This document shows positions 51,947 through 59,956 of a DNA stretch of 64,000 nucleotides, in pieces. A program made the position numbers and the translations under genes. The notes beneath the pieces were generated by a model that saw only the letters and a program-made list of their open reading frames with translations, had not been told where the DNA came from and searched no databases. Source of the stretch: Candidatus Peribacteria bacterium (GTDB lineage Bacteria; Patescibacteriota; Gracilibacteria; UBA1369; 2-02-FULL-48-14); contig CALQZQ010000005.1 of assembly GCA_943349825.1 (NCBI GenBank), positions 1 through 64,000 on the forward strand, written 5' to 3'. How positions within the stretch are numbered: the first letter of the stretch is position 1; every line of letters begins with the position of its first letter.

Positions 51947-53470
51947 ATGTTTACGTATTTAATCCTCCTTTTGCTAGGGCTGGGAGCAGGGGGCGGCGCG
52001 GGATTCGTTTTCCGCAACCAGCAGATCAAAGACGAAGATCTTAAGAAGCGTCATCAGCAGGAGAAGGCTTTGCAGGAAGCTCAACTGAAGGCCAACGAGA
52101 TGATCAACAGGGCTCGCAATGAGTCCATGCGTGAGCGCGAAGAGGCTCAGAAGGAAGAAAAATTGAAACGCCGTAAACTCGAAGAATCCGAGGCTCGTTT
52201 GGTGAAGAAGGAAGAAACTCTCGATACCAAGGTGGAAGAGCTCGATAAGATGAAGGTGAAGCTGGAGGAGCAGGCTGATCATTTGAAGAAGGACCGTGAG
52301 CACGCCAAGGACCTCGTCACTGAGCAAGAAAAGAAGCTCGGTGAAGTCGCGAAGCTTTCTCATGAAGAAGCTAAAAAACTGCTGCTCGATCAGATTGAAA
52401 GTGAGTCTAAGGACGAGCTGGTGGCCTACGCAAAAAAACTCGAGGCGGATGTGAAGGAAGAGGTGGATGTTAAAGCCAAGCAGATTTTGGCTGATGCCAT
52501 TCAGCGCTACGCTTCCGAGACTACGGTGGAATCCACCACCACGGCGGTGCCACTCGCTTCCGACGATCTCAAGGGCCGCATCATTGGAAGGGAAGGTCGT
52601 AATATCAATGCTTTTGAATCCGTTACCGGAGTGGATGTGATCGTGGACGATACCCCCGGAAACATCATCATCAGCGGTTTCGATCCGATTCGTCGTTACA
52701 TGGCTAAAATCACTCTTGAACGCCTCGTGGAGGATGGACGTATTCATCCCGCTCGCATTGAGGAGGCTTATGCCAAGGTGAAGGAAGAGGTGAATTTGCT
52801 CATTAAGGACCTTGGAGAAAAAGCTGCCTTTGAGGTGGGTGTGATCGGTTTGCCGCCCAATTTGCTCAAGATTTTGGGTCGTCTCAAATTCCGCATCGCG
52901 TATGGGCAAAACGTGCTCAAGCATTCCATGGAAGTGGCTTTCTTGGCTGCAGAAATGGCAGGCATGATGGGGGCCAGTATTGAACTTTGCAAGAAGGCCG
53001 GTTTACTCCACGATATTGGAAAAGCAGTGGACCACGAGGTTCAGGGGAAACACGCGTTCATTGGTCGCGACATTTTGAAGAAATTCGGATTGCCTGACGA
53101 AGTGCTACACTGTGTGGAAGCCAACGAAGGAGATGTGGAGGCGCTGTCGGTCGAAGCCAAGATCGTGCAGGTGGCCAATCTCATTTCTGTGGCTAGACCG
53201 GGTGCGAACAAAGACAACATGGAAAACTACATCAAGCGTCTGTCGGACATCGAAAAGGTGGCCGGTAGCTTCGATGGAGTGGAAAAAGCCTTCGCGCTGC
53301 AAGCGGGACGTGAACTCCGTGTTTTCGTGAGCCCCGAGCTTGTTGATGACCTGGCTGCCATCAAAATGTCCCACGAAATCGCACGCAAGATCGAGAAAGA
53401 TCTGCAATACCCCGGCAAAATCAAAGTCGAGGTGATCCGCGAAAAACGCGTGGAAGCGTTTGCGGGGTAA
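51947..53470 (+). CDS. rny: Ribonuclease Y
   Basis: A 507-residue membrane-anchored endoribonuclease. It has an N-terminal membrane helix (LILLLLGLGAGGGAGFVF), a coiled coil of about 150 residues, a KH domain (LKGRIIGREGRNINAFESVTGVDVIVDDTP) and an HD domain with HDIGKA (His355, Asp356). It starts mRNA decay in bacteria lacking RNase E. Length and domain order are complete. Confidence 0.95.
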   Translation: MFTYLILLLLGLGAGGGAGFVFRNQQIKDEDLKKRHQQEKALQEAQLKANEMINRARNESMREREEAQKEEKLKRRKLEESEARLVKKEETLDTKVEELDKMKVKLEEQADHLKKDREHAKDLVTEQEKKLGEVAKLSHEEAKKLLLDQIESESKDELVAYAKKLEADVKEEVDVKAKQILADAIQRYASETTVESTTTAVPLASDDLKGRIIGREGRNINAFESVTGVDVIVDDTPGNIIISGFDPIRRYMAKITLERLVEDGRIHPARIEEAYAKVKEEVNLLIKDLGEKAAFEVGVIGLPPNLLKILGRLKFRIAYGQNVLKHSMEVAFLAAEMAGMMGASIELCKKAGLLHDIGKAVDHEVQGKHAFIGRDILKKFGLPDEVLHCVEANEGDVEALSVEAKIVQVANLISVARPGANKDNMENYIKRLSDIEKVAGSFDGVEKAFALQAGRELRVFVSPELVDDLAAIKMSHEIARKIEKDLQYPGKIKVEVIREKRVEAFAG

Positions 53471-53497
53471 AGCGCTTGCGCGGTCCGACAAAAGCTC

Positions 53498-53526
53498 TTG
53501 ACGGTGAGTATGCGCTCACCTATATT
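53498..53526 (+). promoter_or_regulatory. Consensus promoter with palindromic spacer (DinD remnant)
   Basis: TTGACG (53498-53503), 17-nt spacer, TATATT (53521-53526). The spacer carries an inverted repeat GGTGAG-TATGCG-CTCACC (53503-53520), placed like a LexA-type operator. Transcription would begin at about the ATG (53533), so the message may be leaderless. Confidence 0.65.
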
Positions 53527-53532
53527 AGGTTC

Positions 53533-53685
53533 ATGAACAACGCTATTTTTGATCAAATCAGGCAGGTGAATGGGCAGGAATCTTGGAGCGCGCGAGAACT
53601 TTATGAGTTGCTTGGAGACACAGCGTATGGAAAATTTCTTCCGGTCATGGAGCGTGCTCAAGAGTGGTGTGAAAACAGAGTGTAG
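53533..53685 (+). pseudogene. DinD-like N-terminal remnant
   Basis: A 50-residue ORF: IFDQIRQVNGQESWSARELYELL, then YGKFLPVMERAQEWCEN. This matches the beginning of DNA-damage-inducible protein D (E. coli DinD: WSARQLGKLLGYSEYRHFIPVL). Full-length DinD is about 270 residues, so only the first fifth is left before the TAG at 53683-53685. It is preceded by a strong promoter with a palindrome. It could also be a short functional leader gene, but a broken DinD is more likely. Confidence 0.6.
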
Positions 53686-53695
53686 GGCTCAAAAC

Positions 53696-53767
53696 CGTGA
53701 AAATCGTCTATTTTTTGCTACTTTTTCATGTTTATGTTGATAAAAACGTGAAAATAGTCTATTCTTT
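53696..53767 (+). promoter_or_regulatory. Direct repeats before the Fic gene
   Basis: CGTGAAAATCGTCTATTTTT at 53696-53715 and CGTGAAAATAGTCTATTCTT at 53747-53766, 51 nt apart, 18 of 20 bases identical. The second ends just before the Fic ATG at 53772. Likely binding sites of a regulator. Confidence 0.5.
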
Positions 53768-53771
53768 AACC

Positions 53772-54650
53772 ATGACAAAGGTGCTCAATGTCTTCGGTAG
53801 AATTCATTCTCTTCGAGAGAGATACTATGGGGCAGCAACTGGTAAAGAGGCGCTCCTTGAACTTATTGCGGAAGCTGAAGTGGCGGAGCAGGTCTACAAC
53901 TCCAATGCCATTGAAAATAGCACGCTTAGTTTTGAAGAGACGGAAAAAATACTGCTTCAAATTGATCTGGATCGGTATATTTCTGAACGTGAAATTTTTG
54001 AGGCGAAGAACCTTGCGCGCGTAGTGTCTTGTATCGGTAAAAAATCTAAGGAGCAGGAACTTACTCTTCCTGTTATTTTATCTCTCCATGAAATGTTGAT
54101 CTCGAATATCCGAGACGATATTGCGGGAAGATTTCGAAATAATAATGAGTATGTCCGTGTGGGAAGTCATATTGCTCCTGCGCCGCAAGAGGTCACTTCG
54201 AGGCTTGAAAAAATGCTCTTTGAATACAATGGGGCCAGTCATGAAAATATCATCAAAAGATTGGCTAAGTTGCACCTTAGTTTTGAGTACACTCACCCCT
54301 TTGTGGACGGAAACGGCCGTATTGGTCGCGTGATCAACAATTTTTTGCTCATACGAGAGGGGTTCGTCCCTATCAACATCAAATTTATTGATCGGCAGAA
54401 GTACTACGCAGCGTTTAGAGAATTTGATGAAAAAGGGGCGACAGGGATTATGGAAGAAATCGTGGGGAAGGCACTGACGAACAGCTATCACAAACGTTTG
54501 GCGTATTTAGAGGGTAAAAAAATCATCACTTTGAATGAATATGCGAAGCTCAACCGGCTTTCCCATTCAGGTCTTATCAATAAGGCCAACCGGCAAACTA
54601 TTGAAGCTTTCTTAGAGAAGGGTATTTGGAAAATTGGCATGGATCAATAA
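53772..54650 (+). CDS. Fic-family AMPylase-like protein
   Basis: The start is set at ATG 53772 (MTKVLNVFGRIHSLRERYYG), as the sequence before it consists of direct repeats. The protein is 292 residues. The active-site loop HPFVDGNGRIGR (175-186) is complete with catalytic His175. The inhibitory motif SNAIEN (44-49) fits the (S/T)xxxE(G/N) of class II Fic proteins, so activity is likely self-restrained. The C-terminus has a short winged-helix-like tail. It transfers AMP or a similar group to target proteins. Confidence 0.9.
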   Translation: MTKVLNVFGRIHSLRERYYGAATGKEALLELIAEAEVAEQVYNSNAIENSTLSFEETEKILLQIDLDRYISEREIFEAKNLARVVSCIGKKSKEQELTLPVILSLHEMLISNIRDDIAGRFRNNNEYVRVGSHIAPAPQEVTSRLEKMLFEYNGASHENIIKRLAKLHLSFEYTHPFVDGNGRIGRVINNFLLIREGFVPINIKFIDRQKYYAAFREFDEKGATGIMEEIVGKALTNSYHKRLAYLEGKKIITLNEYAKLNRLSHSGLINKANRQTIEAFLEKGIWKIGMDQ

Positions 54651-54663
54651 GTTCCGTTATAAT
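54634..54663 (+). promoter_or_regulatory. Promoter of the small basic protein
   Basis: TTGGCA (54634-54639), 18-nt spacer, TATAAT (54658-54663), inside and just after the 3' end of the Fic gene, 24 nt before the ATG at 54688. Confidence 0.6.
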
Positions 54664-54687
54664 TTCTTCACCACTAACCCCTCCACC

Positions 54688-54795
54688 ATGGCCAGCGGAA
54701 AAGGCGATAAAACAAAGAAAGAAGGCAAAGGTAAGGCTCCTAAGATGTCCAAAGACGAGAAACGAGCAGCGAAGCGCGCCAAGAAGAACGCGTAA
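54688..54795 (+). CDS. Small Lys-rich basic protein (35 residues)
   Basis: ATG to TAA; 35 residues, about a third Lys. It opens MASGKGDKTKKEGKGKAP and ends KRAAKRAKKNA. A consensus promoter sits just upstream. The N-terminal GKGD followed by Lys recalls ribosomal protein THX, but the rest does not match, so nucleic-acid binding is inferred only from charge. Confidence 0.55.
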   Translation: MASGKGDKTKKEGKGKAPKMSKDEKRAAKRAKKNA

Positions 54796-54796
54796 T

Positions 54797-54827
54797 TGCA
54801 ACCTTTCGGCAAGTCGTGCATTCTAAG
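54797..54827 (+). promoter_or_regulatory. Shared ECF-type promoter motif, copy P1
   Basis: TGCAACC (54797-54803) and GCATTCTAAG (54818-54827), 21 nt from start to start, just before the first ECF sigma gene. Identical spacing occurs in P2, P3 and P4. Confidence 0.7.
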
Positions 54828-54830
54828 TAT

Positions 54831-55385
54831 GTGAATGAAGCCGATCTTGTTGAAGCTGCGCGAAAAGACCCCGAGGCCTTTGGGGTTTTGTTTGATGCCT
54901 ATCATTCTAAGATTCTCGCTTACCTTATTCATCGAACGGGGGAGGTGGCTTTGGCACAAGACTTGGCCTCGGAAACTTTTTTTAAAGCGCTCGGTAAACT
55001 GTGGCAGTTTCGGTTTCGCAGTATTCCTTTCTCAGCTTGGCTTTACCGTATTGCGACCAACGAGCTGAGGATGTTTTATCGAGGCAAAAAGAGTTTTTCT
55101 TTGGAAGGACTTATGGAATCCAGTGGTTTTGATGTGCGCGATGCCAGTGATTTGGTGGAGGAATTGAAAGAGGCGGATGCGGCTTTGGAACGGCAGAAAG
55201 ATTTTTTGAAAGTGCGCGAGCAGATGCATACTTTGCCTCTTATTTACCAAGAGGTGATCACGCTTCGATTCTTCGAAGAAAAAAGTCTGAAAGAGATTTC
55301 GGAAATCCTCGGTAAAAAGGAAGGCACGGTTAAATCTTTGCTTTCGCGTGGGCTTGAAAAGCTCCGAGCGCTGCAACCTTCTTAG
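54831..55385 (+). CDS. ECF sigma factor 1
   Basis: GTG start at 54831, chosen because the frame upstream to 54816 runs through promoter motif P1. This gives 184 residues. Region 2 is DPEAFGVLFDAYHSKILAYLIHRTGEVALAQDLASETFFKAL with FSAWLYRIATNELRMFYRG; region 4 is LPLIYQEVITLRFFEEKSLKEISEILGKKEGTVKSLLSRGLEKLR. It has no other domain. Close paralogue of the sigma at 56121-56681 (both share WQFRFR and AWLYRIATNE). Its 3' end holds motif P2 of the following membrane protein. Confidence 0.87.
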   Translation: MNEADLVEAARKDPEAFGVLFDAYHSKILAYLIHRTGEVALAQDLASETFFKALGKLWQFRFRSIPFSAWLYRIATNELRMFYRGKKSFSLEGLMESSGFDVRDASDLVEELKEADAALERQKDFLKVREQMHTLPLIYQEVITLRFFEEKSLKEISEILGKKEGTVKSLLSRGLEKLRALQPS

Positions 55386-55402
55386 CCCCGTCGCATTGTA
55401 AG
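55372..55402 (+). promoter_or_regulatory. Shared ECF-type promoter motif, copy P2
   Basis: TGCAACC (55372-55378) and GCATTGTAAG (55393-55402), 21 nt apart. It overlaps the sigma 1 stop and lies 39 nt before the membrane protein start. Confidence 0.7.
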
Positions 55403-55441
55403 TGTAGAAGCTTCTACTTTTATTTTCATCCTTCAAGCTCT

Positions 55442-56071
55442 ATGAAACCCATTGAAGAAAAACTCGAGCACATGAGTAAGTCCACACCGGACTTGCCCTT
55501 GCACCGCGCACATTTGCGCCGGACTTTGCTGGCTTCAAAACAATTTGACGGTTCAACCTTTTCCTTTATGTCTAAACTTTTACCGGTCGGCCTTGTGCTG
55601 GCTATTGGACTTTCTGTTATGTGGGCACGGCCTGGTGAAGCGCCTACGCCTCTTTACGTGGCCCAATCAGATCAAGAGACTTTTACCACTGTTGATAGCT
55701 CTGTTATTGGTGGAGGTATTCCTGTTTATAGCCAACTCGCTAATGCAATCGTTATCGGAACTGTTCAAGAAGTTAGTGGGGGAACGGCCATTCTTATTCC
55801 CGATCAAGTTTTGAAAGGAGATAAAGGTGCCGATTCCTTTGAAATACAAGTCCCAGATCTAGATTCCAACATTTGGATTGAAGATTTCGCTTCGCTTGAG
55901 GTCGGAGAAAAAGTTCTGCTTTTCTTGGGCACCGATGTGAACAATAATTTTGTGATTTTTGCCGGAGACTATGGCAAATACACCATCGATGCTTCGAACA
56001 ACGTGACCTGCCCTGATGAGACTGTTATCTCGTTGGAGGAGGCTATTGCTCAGATCGAGATAGCGATGTAA
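55442..56071 (+). CDS. Putative anti-sigma / sigma-linked membrane protein 1
   Basis: A 209-residue protein with a cytosolic N-terminus (about 1-43) carrying LPLHRAHLRRTLLASKQ, one membrane helix (LLPVGLVLAIGLSVMWA) and an external domain of about 145 residues. The N-terminal motif PLHxxxLxRxLLASK also occurs in the 56748 protein beside the second sigma, so it could be the sigma-binding segment. It is too diverged from known zinc anti-sigma domains (no HxxxCxxC). The assignment rests on location and topology. Confidence 0.68.
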   Translation: MKPIEEKLEHMSKSTPDLPLHRAHLRRTLLASKQFDGSTFSFMSKLLPVGLVLAIGLSVMWARPGEAPTPLYVAQSDQETFTTVDSSVIGGGIPVYSQLANAIVIGTVQEVSGGTAILIPDQVLKGDKGADSFEIQVPDLDSNIWIEDFASLEVGEKVLLFLGTDVNNNFVIFAGDYGKYTIDASNNVTCPDETVISLEEAIAQIEIAM

Positions 56072-56097
56072 CACTTTCTTTGCACCTGCATTATAAG
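56067..56097 (+). promoter_or_regulatory. Shared ECF-type promoter motif, copy P3
   Basis: TGTAACA (56067-56073) and GCATTATAAG (56088-56097), 21 nt apart, 23 nt before the second sigma ATG. The first half overlaps the stop of the preceding gene. Confidence 0.72.
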
Positions 56098-56120
56098 GTG
56101 AAGAGTGCTTAACTAGCTTC

Positions 56121-56681
56121 ATGGATTTAGTTCAGGAACAAAACTTAGTGCAGCAAGCAAGGAAGGATCCCGAAGCGTTTGGGCCTCTGTTTGATCATTA
56201 TTATCCCCTCATCCTTCGTTACATTGTACGGAGGGTGGGGGATTTGGCTGTGGCCGAAGATCTCTCTTCGGAAGTCTTTTATAAGGCACTTCATAAACTT
56301 TGGCAGTTCCGGTTCCGACAATTGCCGTTTGGAGCGTGGCTCTACCGAATTGCCACCAACGAGATTCGCATGCACTTTCGTGGGAAGAGATTTGTTCATT
56401 CTTTGGAATGGCTTTTTGATGAAGCGGGTTTTGATCTGCCGGATGACACGGATTTGCAGGCAGAGGTGAGGAGAGCGGAGACGATTTTGGAAGCCCATCA
56501 CGATTTTTTGAAGGTTCAGGAAAAATTGCTGGCTTTGCCTCTGGCCTATCAAGAGGTGCTTGCTCTGCGTTTTTTTGAAGAAAAGAAAACCGCCGAAATT
56601 GCAGAAATTTTAGGAAAAAAGGAAGGCACGGTTCGGGTGCTTTTACACCGTGCGCTTGAAGCGTTGCGAGCTGCCTTGTAA
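56121..56681 (+). CDS. ECF sigma factor 2
   Basis: A 186-residue paralogue of sigma factor 1. Region 2: DPEAFGPLFDHYYPLILRYIVRRVGDLAVAEDLSSEVFYKALHKLWQFRFR with GAWLYRIATNEIRMHFRG. Region 4: LALPLAYQEVLALRFFEEKKTAEIAEILGKKEGTVRVLLHRALEALR. About half of the residues are identical to sigma 1, so one pair arose by duplication. Its own promoter P3 has the same motif as P1, which suggests self- or cross-regulation. Confidence 0.87.
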   Translation: MDLVQEQNLVQQARKDPEAFGPLFDHYYPLILRYIVRRVGDLAVAEDLSSEVFYKALHKLWQFRFRQLPFGAWLYRIATNEIRMHFRGKRFVHSLEWLFDEAGFDLPDDTDLQAEVRRAETILEAHHDFLKVQEKLLALPLAYQEVLALRFFEEKKTAEIAEILGKKEGTVRVLLHRALEALRAAL

Positions 56682-56707
56682 CGTTTTTTGGCTTATGGCA
56701 TTGAACA
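56677..56707 (+). promoter_or_regulatory. Shared ECF-type promoter motif, copy P4
   Basis: TGTAACG (56677-56683) and GCATTGAACA (56698-56707), 21 nt apart, 40 nt before the second membrane protein. It is the most diverged copy in the -10 half; its -35 half overlaps the sigma 2 stop codon. Confidence 0.62.
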
Positions 56708-56747
56708 CTTCGAGGCCTCACCTTTATTTCTCTCTTAACCCTTCTCT

Positions 56748-57569
56748 ATGAAACAGTCATTGGAAAGTTCGCTAGAGTCGCTGAAGAAACCGGACGTTTC
56801 CGCTCCGCTTCATCAATCTGCTCTCAAGCGCGGTCTCCTTGCTTCAAAGAAGGCAAAGAGTTTATTCATACCTATGAATTTATTTAAGCTTTTACCTGCT
56901 GGCGCTGCTGTGGCCCTTGTTATGGCCATCCTCTTACACGCTCCTTCTGGAACTTCTGTTGATCCTTTTGTGACTCCAACTGCGAGTGCTCAGGAATTGA
57001 TTATGCAGGTTTCTGAACAAATTCAAGCCTTAAGCCCGGAGGAGGTGGCGGCTTTGGAAGAGAGGCTAGGAGTTTCAAGACTTAGTAATACCTTGCAAGA
57101 AGCCCAGCAGGCAGAGGATTTAAACGATCTGCCGCTCGTGGAAGAAACGGTGGTGGCGGTTGATGGCAAGGACTACTGTATTGTGATGATGGATAAGCTT
57201 CAGGCATTTGCCAGTGATCAGCCTAATTGTATATCGGATTTTGAGGGGCAACGATCCGTTATTTTCACCAGTTCAGATGGATCTATTGTTATTATGCTCG
57301 TGGATGAGGATTTGTTTCCGAGTCAAATCTATTCCTTTCATTTAAATGGTGATGCAACTATGACCTTTATGCTGAGTGGAATGATCGGTTACTCTTCTGA
57401 GGAGGCTTTACATTTTGCTACCATTAATCTTGAACGTGACCTGAGCCTTGAGGAAAATAGAGGCCGTCTTCTTCAGGAACTGCCTTCTATGTTTGAACAA
57501 GGTATCGTGATTCCCGACCATGAATATATATTGGACGAAGGAATGATTGGGGGAGGAACTGAAGAATAA
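56748..57569 (+). CDS. Putative anti-sigma / sigma-linked membrane protein 2
   Basis: A 273-residue protein with cytosolic N-terminus containing APLHQSALKRGLLASKK, a membrane helix (LLPAGAAVALVMAILLHA) and a long external part. The external region differs from that of paralogue 1, with only the N-terminal motif conserved, so the two may sense different signals. External sequence ends with Gly/Glu-rich EGMIGGGTEE. No zinc-binding anti-sigma motif is present. Confidence 0.68.
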   Translation: MKQSLESSLESLKKPDVSAPLHQSALKRGLLASKKAKSLFIPMNLFKLLPAGAAVALVMAILLHAPSGTSVDPFVTPTASAQELIMQVSEQIQALSPEEVAALEERLGVSRLSNTLQEAQQAEDLNDLPLVEETVVAVDGKDYCIVMMDKLQAFASDQPNCISDFEGQRSVIFTSSDGSIVIMLVDEDLFPSQIYSFHLNGDATMTFMLSGMIGYSSEEALHFATINLERDLSLEENRGRLLQELPSMFEQGIVIPDHEYILDEGMIGGGTEE

Positions 57570-57572
57570 ATC

Positions 57573-57626
57573 TTGACTAAAGTTCGGTCTCCGCTAAGAT
57601 TAGCACTGCTCAATTGCAAGTGCTAA
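57573..57626 (+). promoter_or_regulatory. groES promoter with CIRCE operator
   Basis: TTGACT (57573-57578), 16-nt spacer and TAAGAT (57595-57600), overlapped by the CIRCE element at 57600-57626: TTAGCACT, 11-nt centre, AGTGCTAA. HrcA represses through this element and releases it on heat shock. The hrcA gene is not in the window. Confidence 0.88.
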
Positions 57627-57645
57627 TTTTAGTAACCCAAACCTT

Positions 57646-57918
57646 ATGAAACTTCAACCGCTGGCCGGCTATGTGGTGGTACGCCGCATGGAAGAGCCTT
57701 CTAAAACTGCTTCAGGTATTATTTTAACTGATTCGGCTAAGGAGAAGCCGCAACGAGGAACGGTGGTGGCAGTAGGTGCGGGTAAGGAAGGGAAGAGTGC
57801 GCAAGTGATGGAAGGGCAAACGGTGCTGTTTAAAAAATACGGACCCACGGAAGTGGAAGTAGATGGGGAAGAGCTGTTGCTTTTGGAAGAAGACGACATT
57901 TTGGCGATTATTCAATAA
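57646..57918 (+). CDS. groES: Co-chaperonin GroES
   Basis: A 90-residue co-chaperonin: [41 protein letters not shown] holds the mobile loop region and [29 protein letters not shown] is the C-terminal half. Length and motif order are canonical. It forms the lid of GroEL. It is preceded by CIRCE and followed by groEL after 13 nt. Confidence 0.95.
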   Translation: MKLQPLAGYVVVRRMEEPSKTASGIILTDSAKEKPQRGTVVAVGAGKEGKSAQVMEGQTVLFKKYGPTEVEVDGEELLLLEEDDILAIIQ

Positions 57919-57931
57919 TTCTTTAAATTTT

Positions 57932-59560
57932 ATGGCAAAAAATATTACTTTCGATGACTTGGCTCGACAGAAAATTCTGTCCGGAGCTCAACAATTGGCT
58001 GCGGTGGTGAGGCTCACCATGGGGCCCAAGGGTCGCAATGTGCTTTTGGAAAAGAAATATGGAGGTTCGCTCATCACCAACGATGGAGTGACCATCGCGA
58101 AGGAAATCGACTTGAAGGACCCCGAAGAAAATATGGGAGCTCAGCTCGTGAAGGAAGTCGCGACTCGCACTAACGACGTGGCCGGAGACGGAACCACGAC
58201 GGCAACGGTGCTCGCGGCGGCTTTGCTAGAAGAAGGCATTCGCAATGTGGTGGCCGGAGCGAATCCGGTGCTGCTGAAGCACGGAATGGATAAGGCGCTC
58301 GCCAAGGTGGTGGAGAAGCTACTCGCCATGTCCAAACCTGTAAAAACAAAGAAAGAAATCGCGCAAGTGGCGACCATTTCCGCTCAAGACGCCGAAGTGG
58401 GTGAGGTGATTGCCGAGCTCATGGACAAGGTGGGCCACGACGGCGCCATCACGGTGGAGGAAACCAAGCACGGGTTTGGAATCTCCATGAAAGTGGTGGA
58501 AGGAATGCAATTCGACAACGGTTACATCACGCCTTACATGGTCACGGACACGGCGCGCATGGAAGCGGTGTACGAAGATGTGCCCTTGCTGATCACGGAC
58601 AAAAAAATCAGCAGTTTTAAAGAGTTGCTTCCACTTTTGGAGGCACTGGTTCAATCCGGCAAAAAAGAACTTGTGATCCTCGCCGAAGATGTGGAAGGAG
58701 ACGCGCTCTCCAACTTCATTGTGAACAAGCTGCGTGGTGGGCTTTCCGTGCTGGCCATCAAGGCGCCTGGATTTGGGGAACGCCGCAAGGAAATGCTGAA
58801 GGACATTGCGGGGCTCACGGGGGGAACCGTGGTTTCTGAAGAAATTGGCATGAAACTCGAGACTACCACTGTGGAACATTTGGGGCGTGCCGGCAAAGTG
58901 CTCGCGACCAAGGACATGACCATGATTGTGGATGGAAAGGGGAAGGCCTCTGCCATTGACGCTCGTGTGGCGGAAATCAAAGCGGGGATGGAACACAGCA
59001 AGTCTGATTTTGATAAAGAAAAAATGATGGAACGCGTGGCCAAACTCTCCGGTGGAGTCGGAGTGATTGAAGTGGGCGCCGCGACGGAAATTGAAATGAA
59101 GGAGCGTAAAACTCGCATCGAAGATGCACTCAATGCCACCAAGGCGGCGGTGAAGGAAGGAATTGTGGCTGGAGGAGGCAGCGCTTTGCTGCATGCGGCG
59201 AAAGTCCTGGAAGGTTTCCGTGGCAGCAATGCCGACGAAGCGATTGGTGCGAAGCTGGTGATGAGCGTTCTTTCCATGCCCACTCGCCAGATTGCCGAGA
59301 ACGCTGGCAAGCACGGGGAAGTGATCGTGACGGAGATCCTTAAAAACTCGAGTGAATCGTTCGGTTACGACGCTTTGAAGGACGAATTCGTGGACATGTT
59401 TGAAGCGGGAATCGTGGACCCCACCATGGTGACTCGCAGCGCGCTGGAAAATGCGGTGTCTGTGGCCGGAACGGTTTTGACCACCGGCGCCGTAGTGACC
59501 GATATTCCTGAAGAAAAATCAGCGGGCGGCGGTATGCCCGATATGGGCGGGATGATGTAA
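57932..59560 (+). CDS. groEL: Chaperonin GroEL
   Basis: The start is set at ATG 57932 ([16 protein letters not shown]); the frame extending upstream overlaps groES. It has 542 residues. [14 protein letters not shown] and [13 protein letters not shown] (with Asp86) bind and hydrolyse ATP, and the end [11 protein letters not shown] is the flexible Gly-Met tail. It folds proteins together with GroES. An intrinsic terminator follows. Confidence 0.97.
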   Translation: MAKNITFDDLARQKILSGAQQLAAVVRLTMGPKGRNVLLEKKYGGSLITNDGVTIAKEIDLKDPEENMGAQLVKEVATRTNDVAGDGTTTATVLAAALLEEGIRNVVAGANPVLLKHGMDKALAKVVEKLLAMSKPVKTKKEIAQVATISAQDAEVGEVIAELMDKVGHDGAITVEETKHGFGISMKVVEGMQFDNGYITPYMVTDTARMEAVYEDVPLLITDKKISSFKELLPLLEALVQSGKKELVILAEDVEGDALSNFIVNKLRGGLSVLAIKAPGFGERRKEMLKDIAGLTGGTVVSEEIGMKLETTTVEHLGRAGKVLATKDMTMIVDGKGKASAIDARVAEIKAGMEHSKSDFDKEKMMERVAKLSGGVGVIEVGAATEIEMKERKTRIEDALNATKAAVKEGIVAGGGSALLHAAKVLEGFRGSNADEAIGAKLVMSVLSMPTRQIAENAGKHGEVIVTEILKNSSESFGYDALKDEFVDMFEAGIVDPTMVTRSALENAVSVAGTVLTTGAVVTDIPEEKSAGGGMPDMGGMM

Positions 59561-59588
59561 AGTTATTGCAAACGTGTAGCTGAAAAAC

Positions 59589-59608
59589 CCTCCCTAGGGA
59601 GGATTTTT
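59589..59608 (+). terminator. Intrinsic terminator after groEL
   Basis: CCTCCCTAGGGAGG (59589-59602) followed by ATTTTTC. Perfect stem, T-run; 28 nt after the groEL stop. Confidence 0.88.
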
Positions 59609-59712
59609 CTTTAGTGTCGTCGGAACTCCGACAGCGTTATTTTTCAGGTTTGTTTCCATGTTCTCAGGTGCAGGTTTTGTAGGTCTTTGCTAGCCTTTAG
59701 AAAGCTGATAAA

Positions 59713-59955
59713 ATGCTTATGAAACTGCTTTTTACGAAGCATGCGCTGGAGAGAATGGATGAGCGTGGTATCGCTCATTCGGAAGTCCGGGATGCATTGC
59801 ACTTTCCACTCAAGGTCAATCGACAAAATGATCTGTATGTGGCTAAACGAATTCGTGCAAATGGCCATCTCCTGATTGTGGTTCATCTCGTCCAAGAAGG
59901 GTTCGTTCGCGTCATTACTGTAATTGATACTTCCAAAGTTTCTAAATATCTCTGA
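59713..59955 (+). CDS. DUF4258 protein (toxin-like)
   Basis: An 80-residue protein: LLFTKHALERMDERGIAHSEVRDALHFPLKVNRQNDLYVAKRIRANGHLLIVVHLVQEGFVRVITVIDT. This is the DUF4258 pattern, with H10 and R14 of HALERMDERGI prominent. The family is distantly related to RelE-like toxins. It is followed by DUF2283, so the two are likely a pair. A second in-frame ATG lies two codons downstream. Confidence 0.78.
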   Translation: MLMKLLFTKHALERMDERGIAHSEVRDALHFPLKVNRQNDLYVAKRIRANGHLLIVVHLVQEGFVRVITVIDTSKVSKYL

Positions 59956-59956
59956 T

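Noticed and set aside
54688-54795. Ribosomal protein THX
   Set aside because: Only the GKGD-Lys start is similar; the THX core is missing.
58319-59314. 331-residue minus-strand ORF opposite groEL
   Set aside because: Antisense of the conserved groEL gene; Phe/His-rich nonsense composition.
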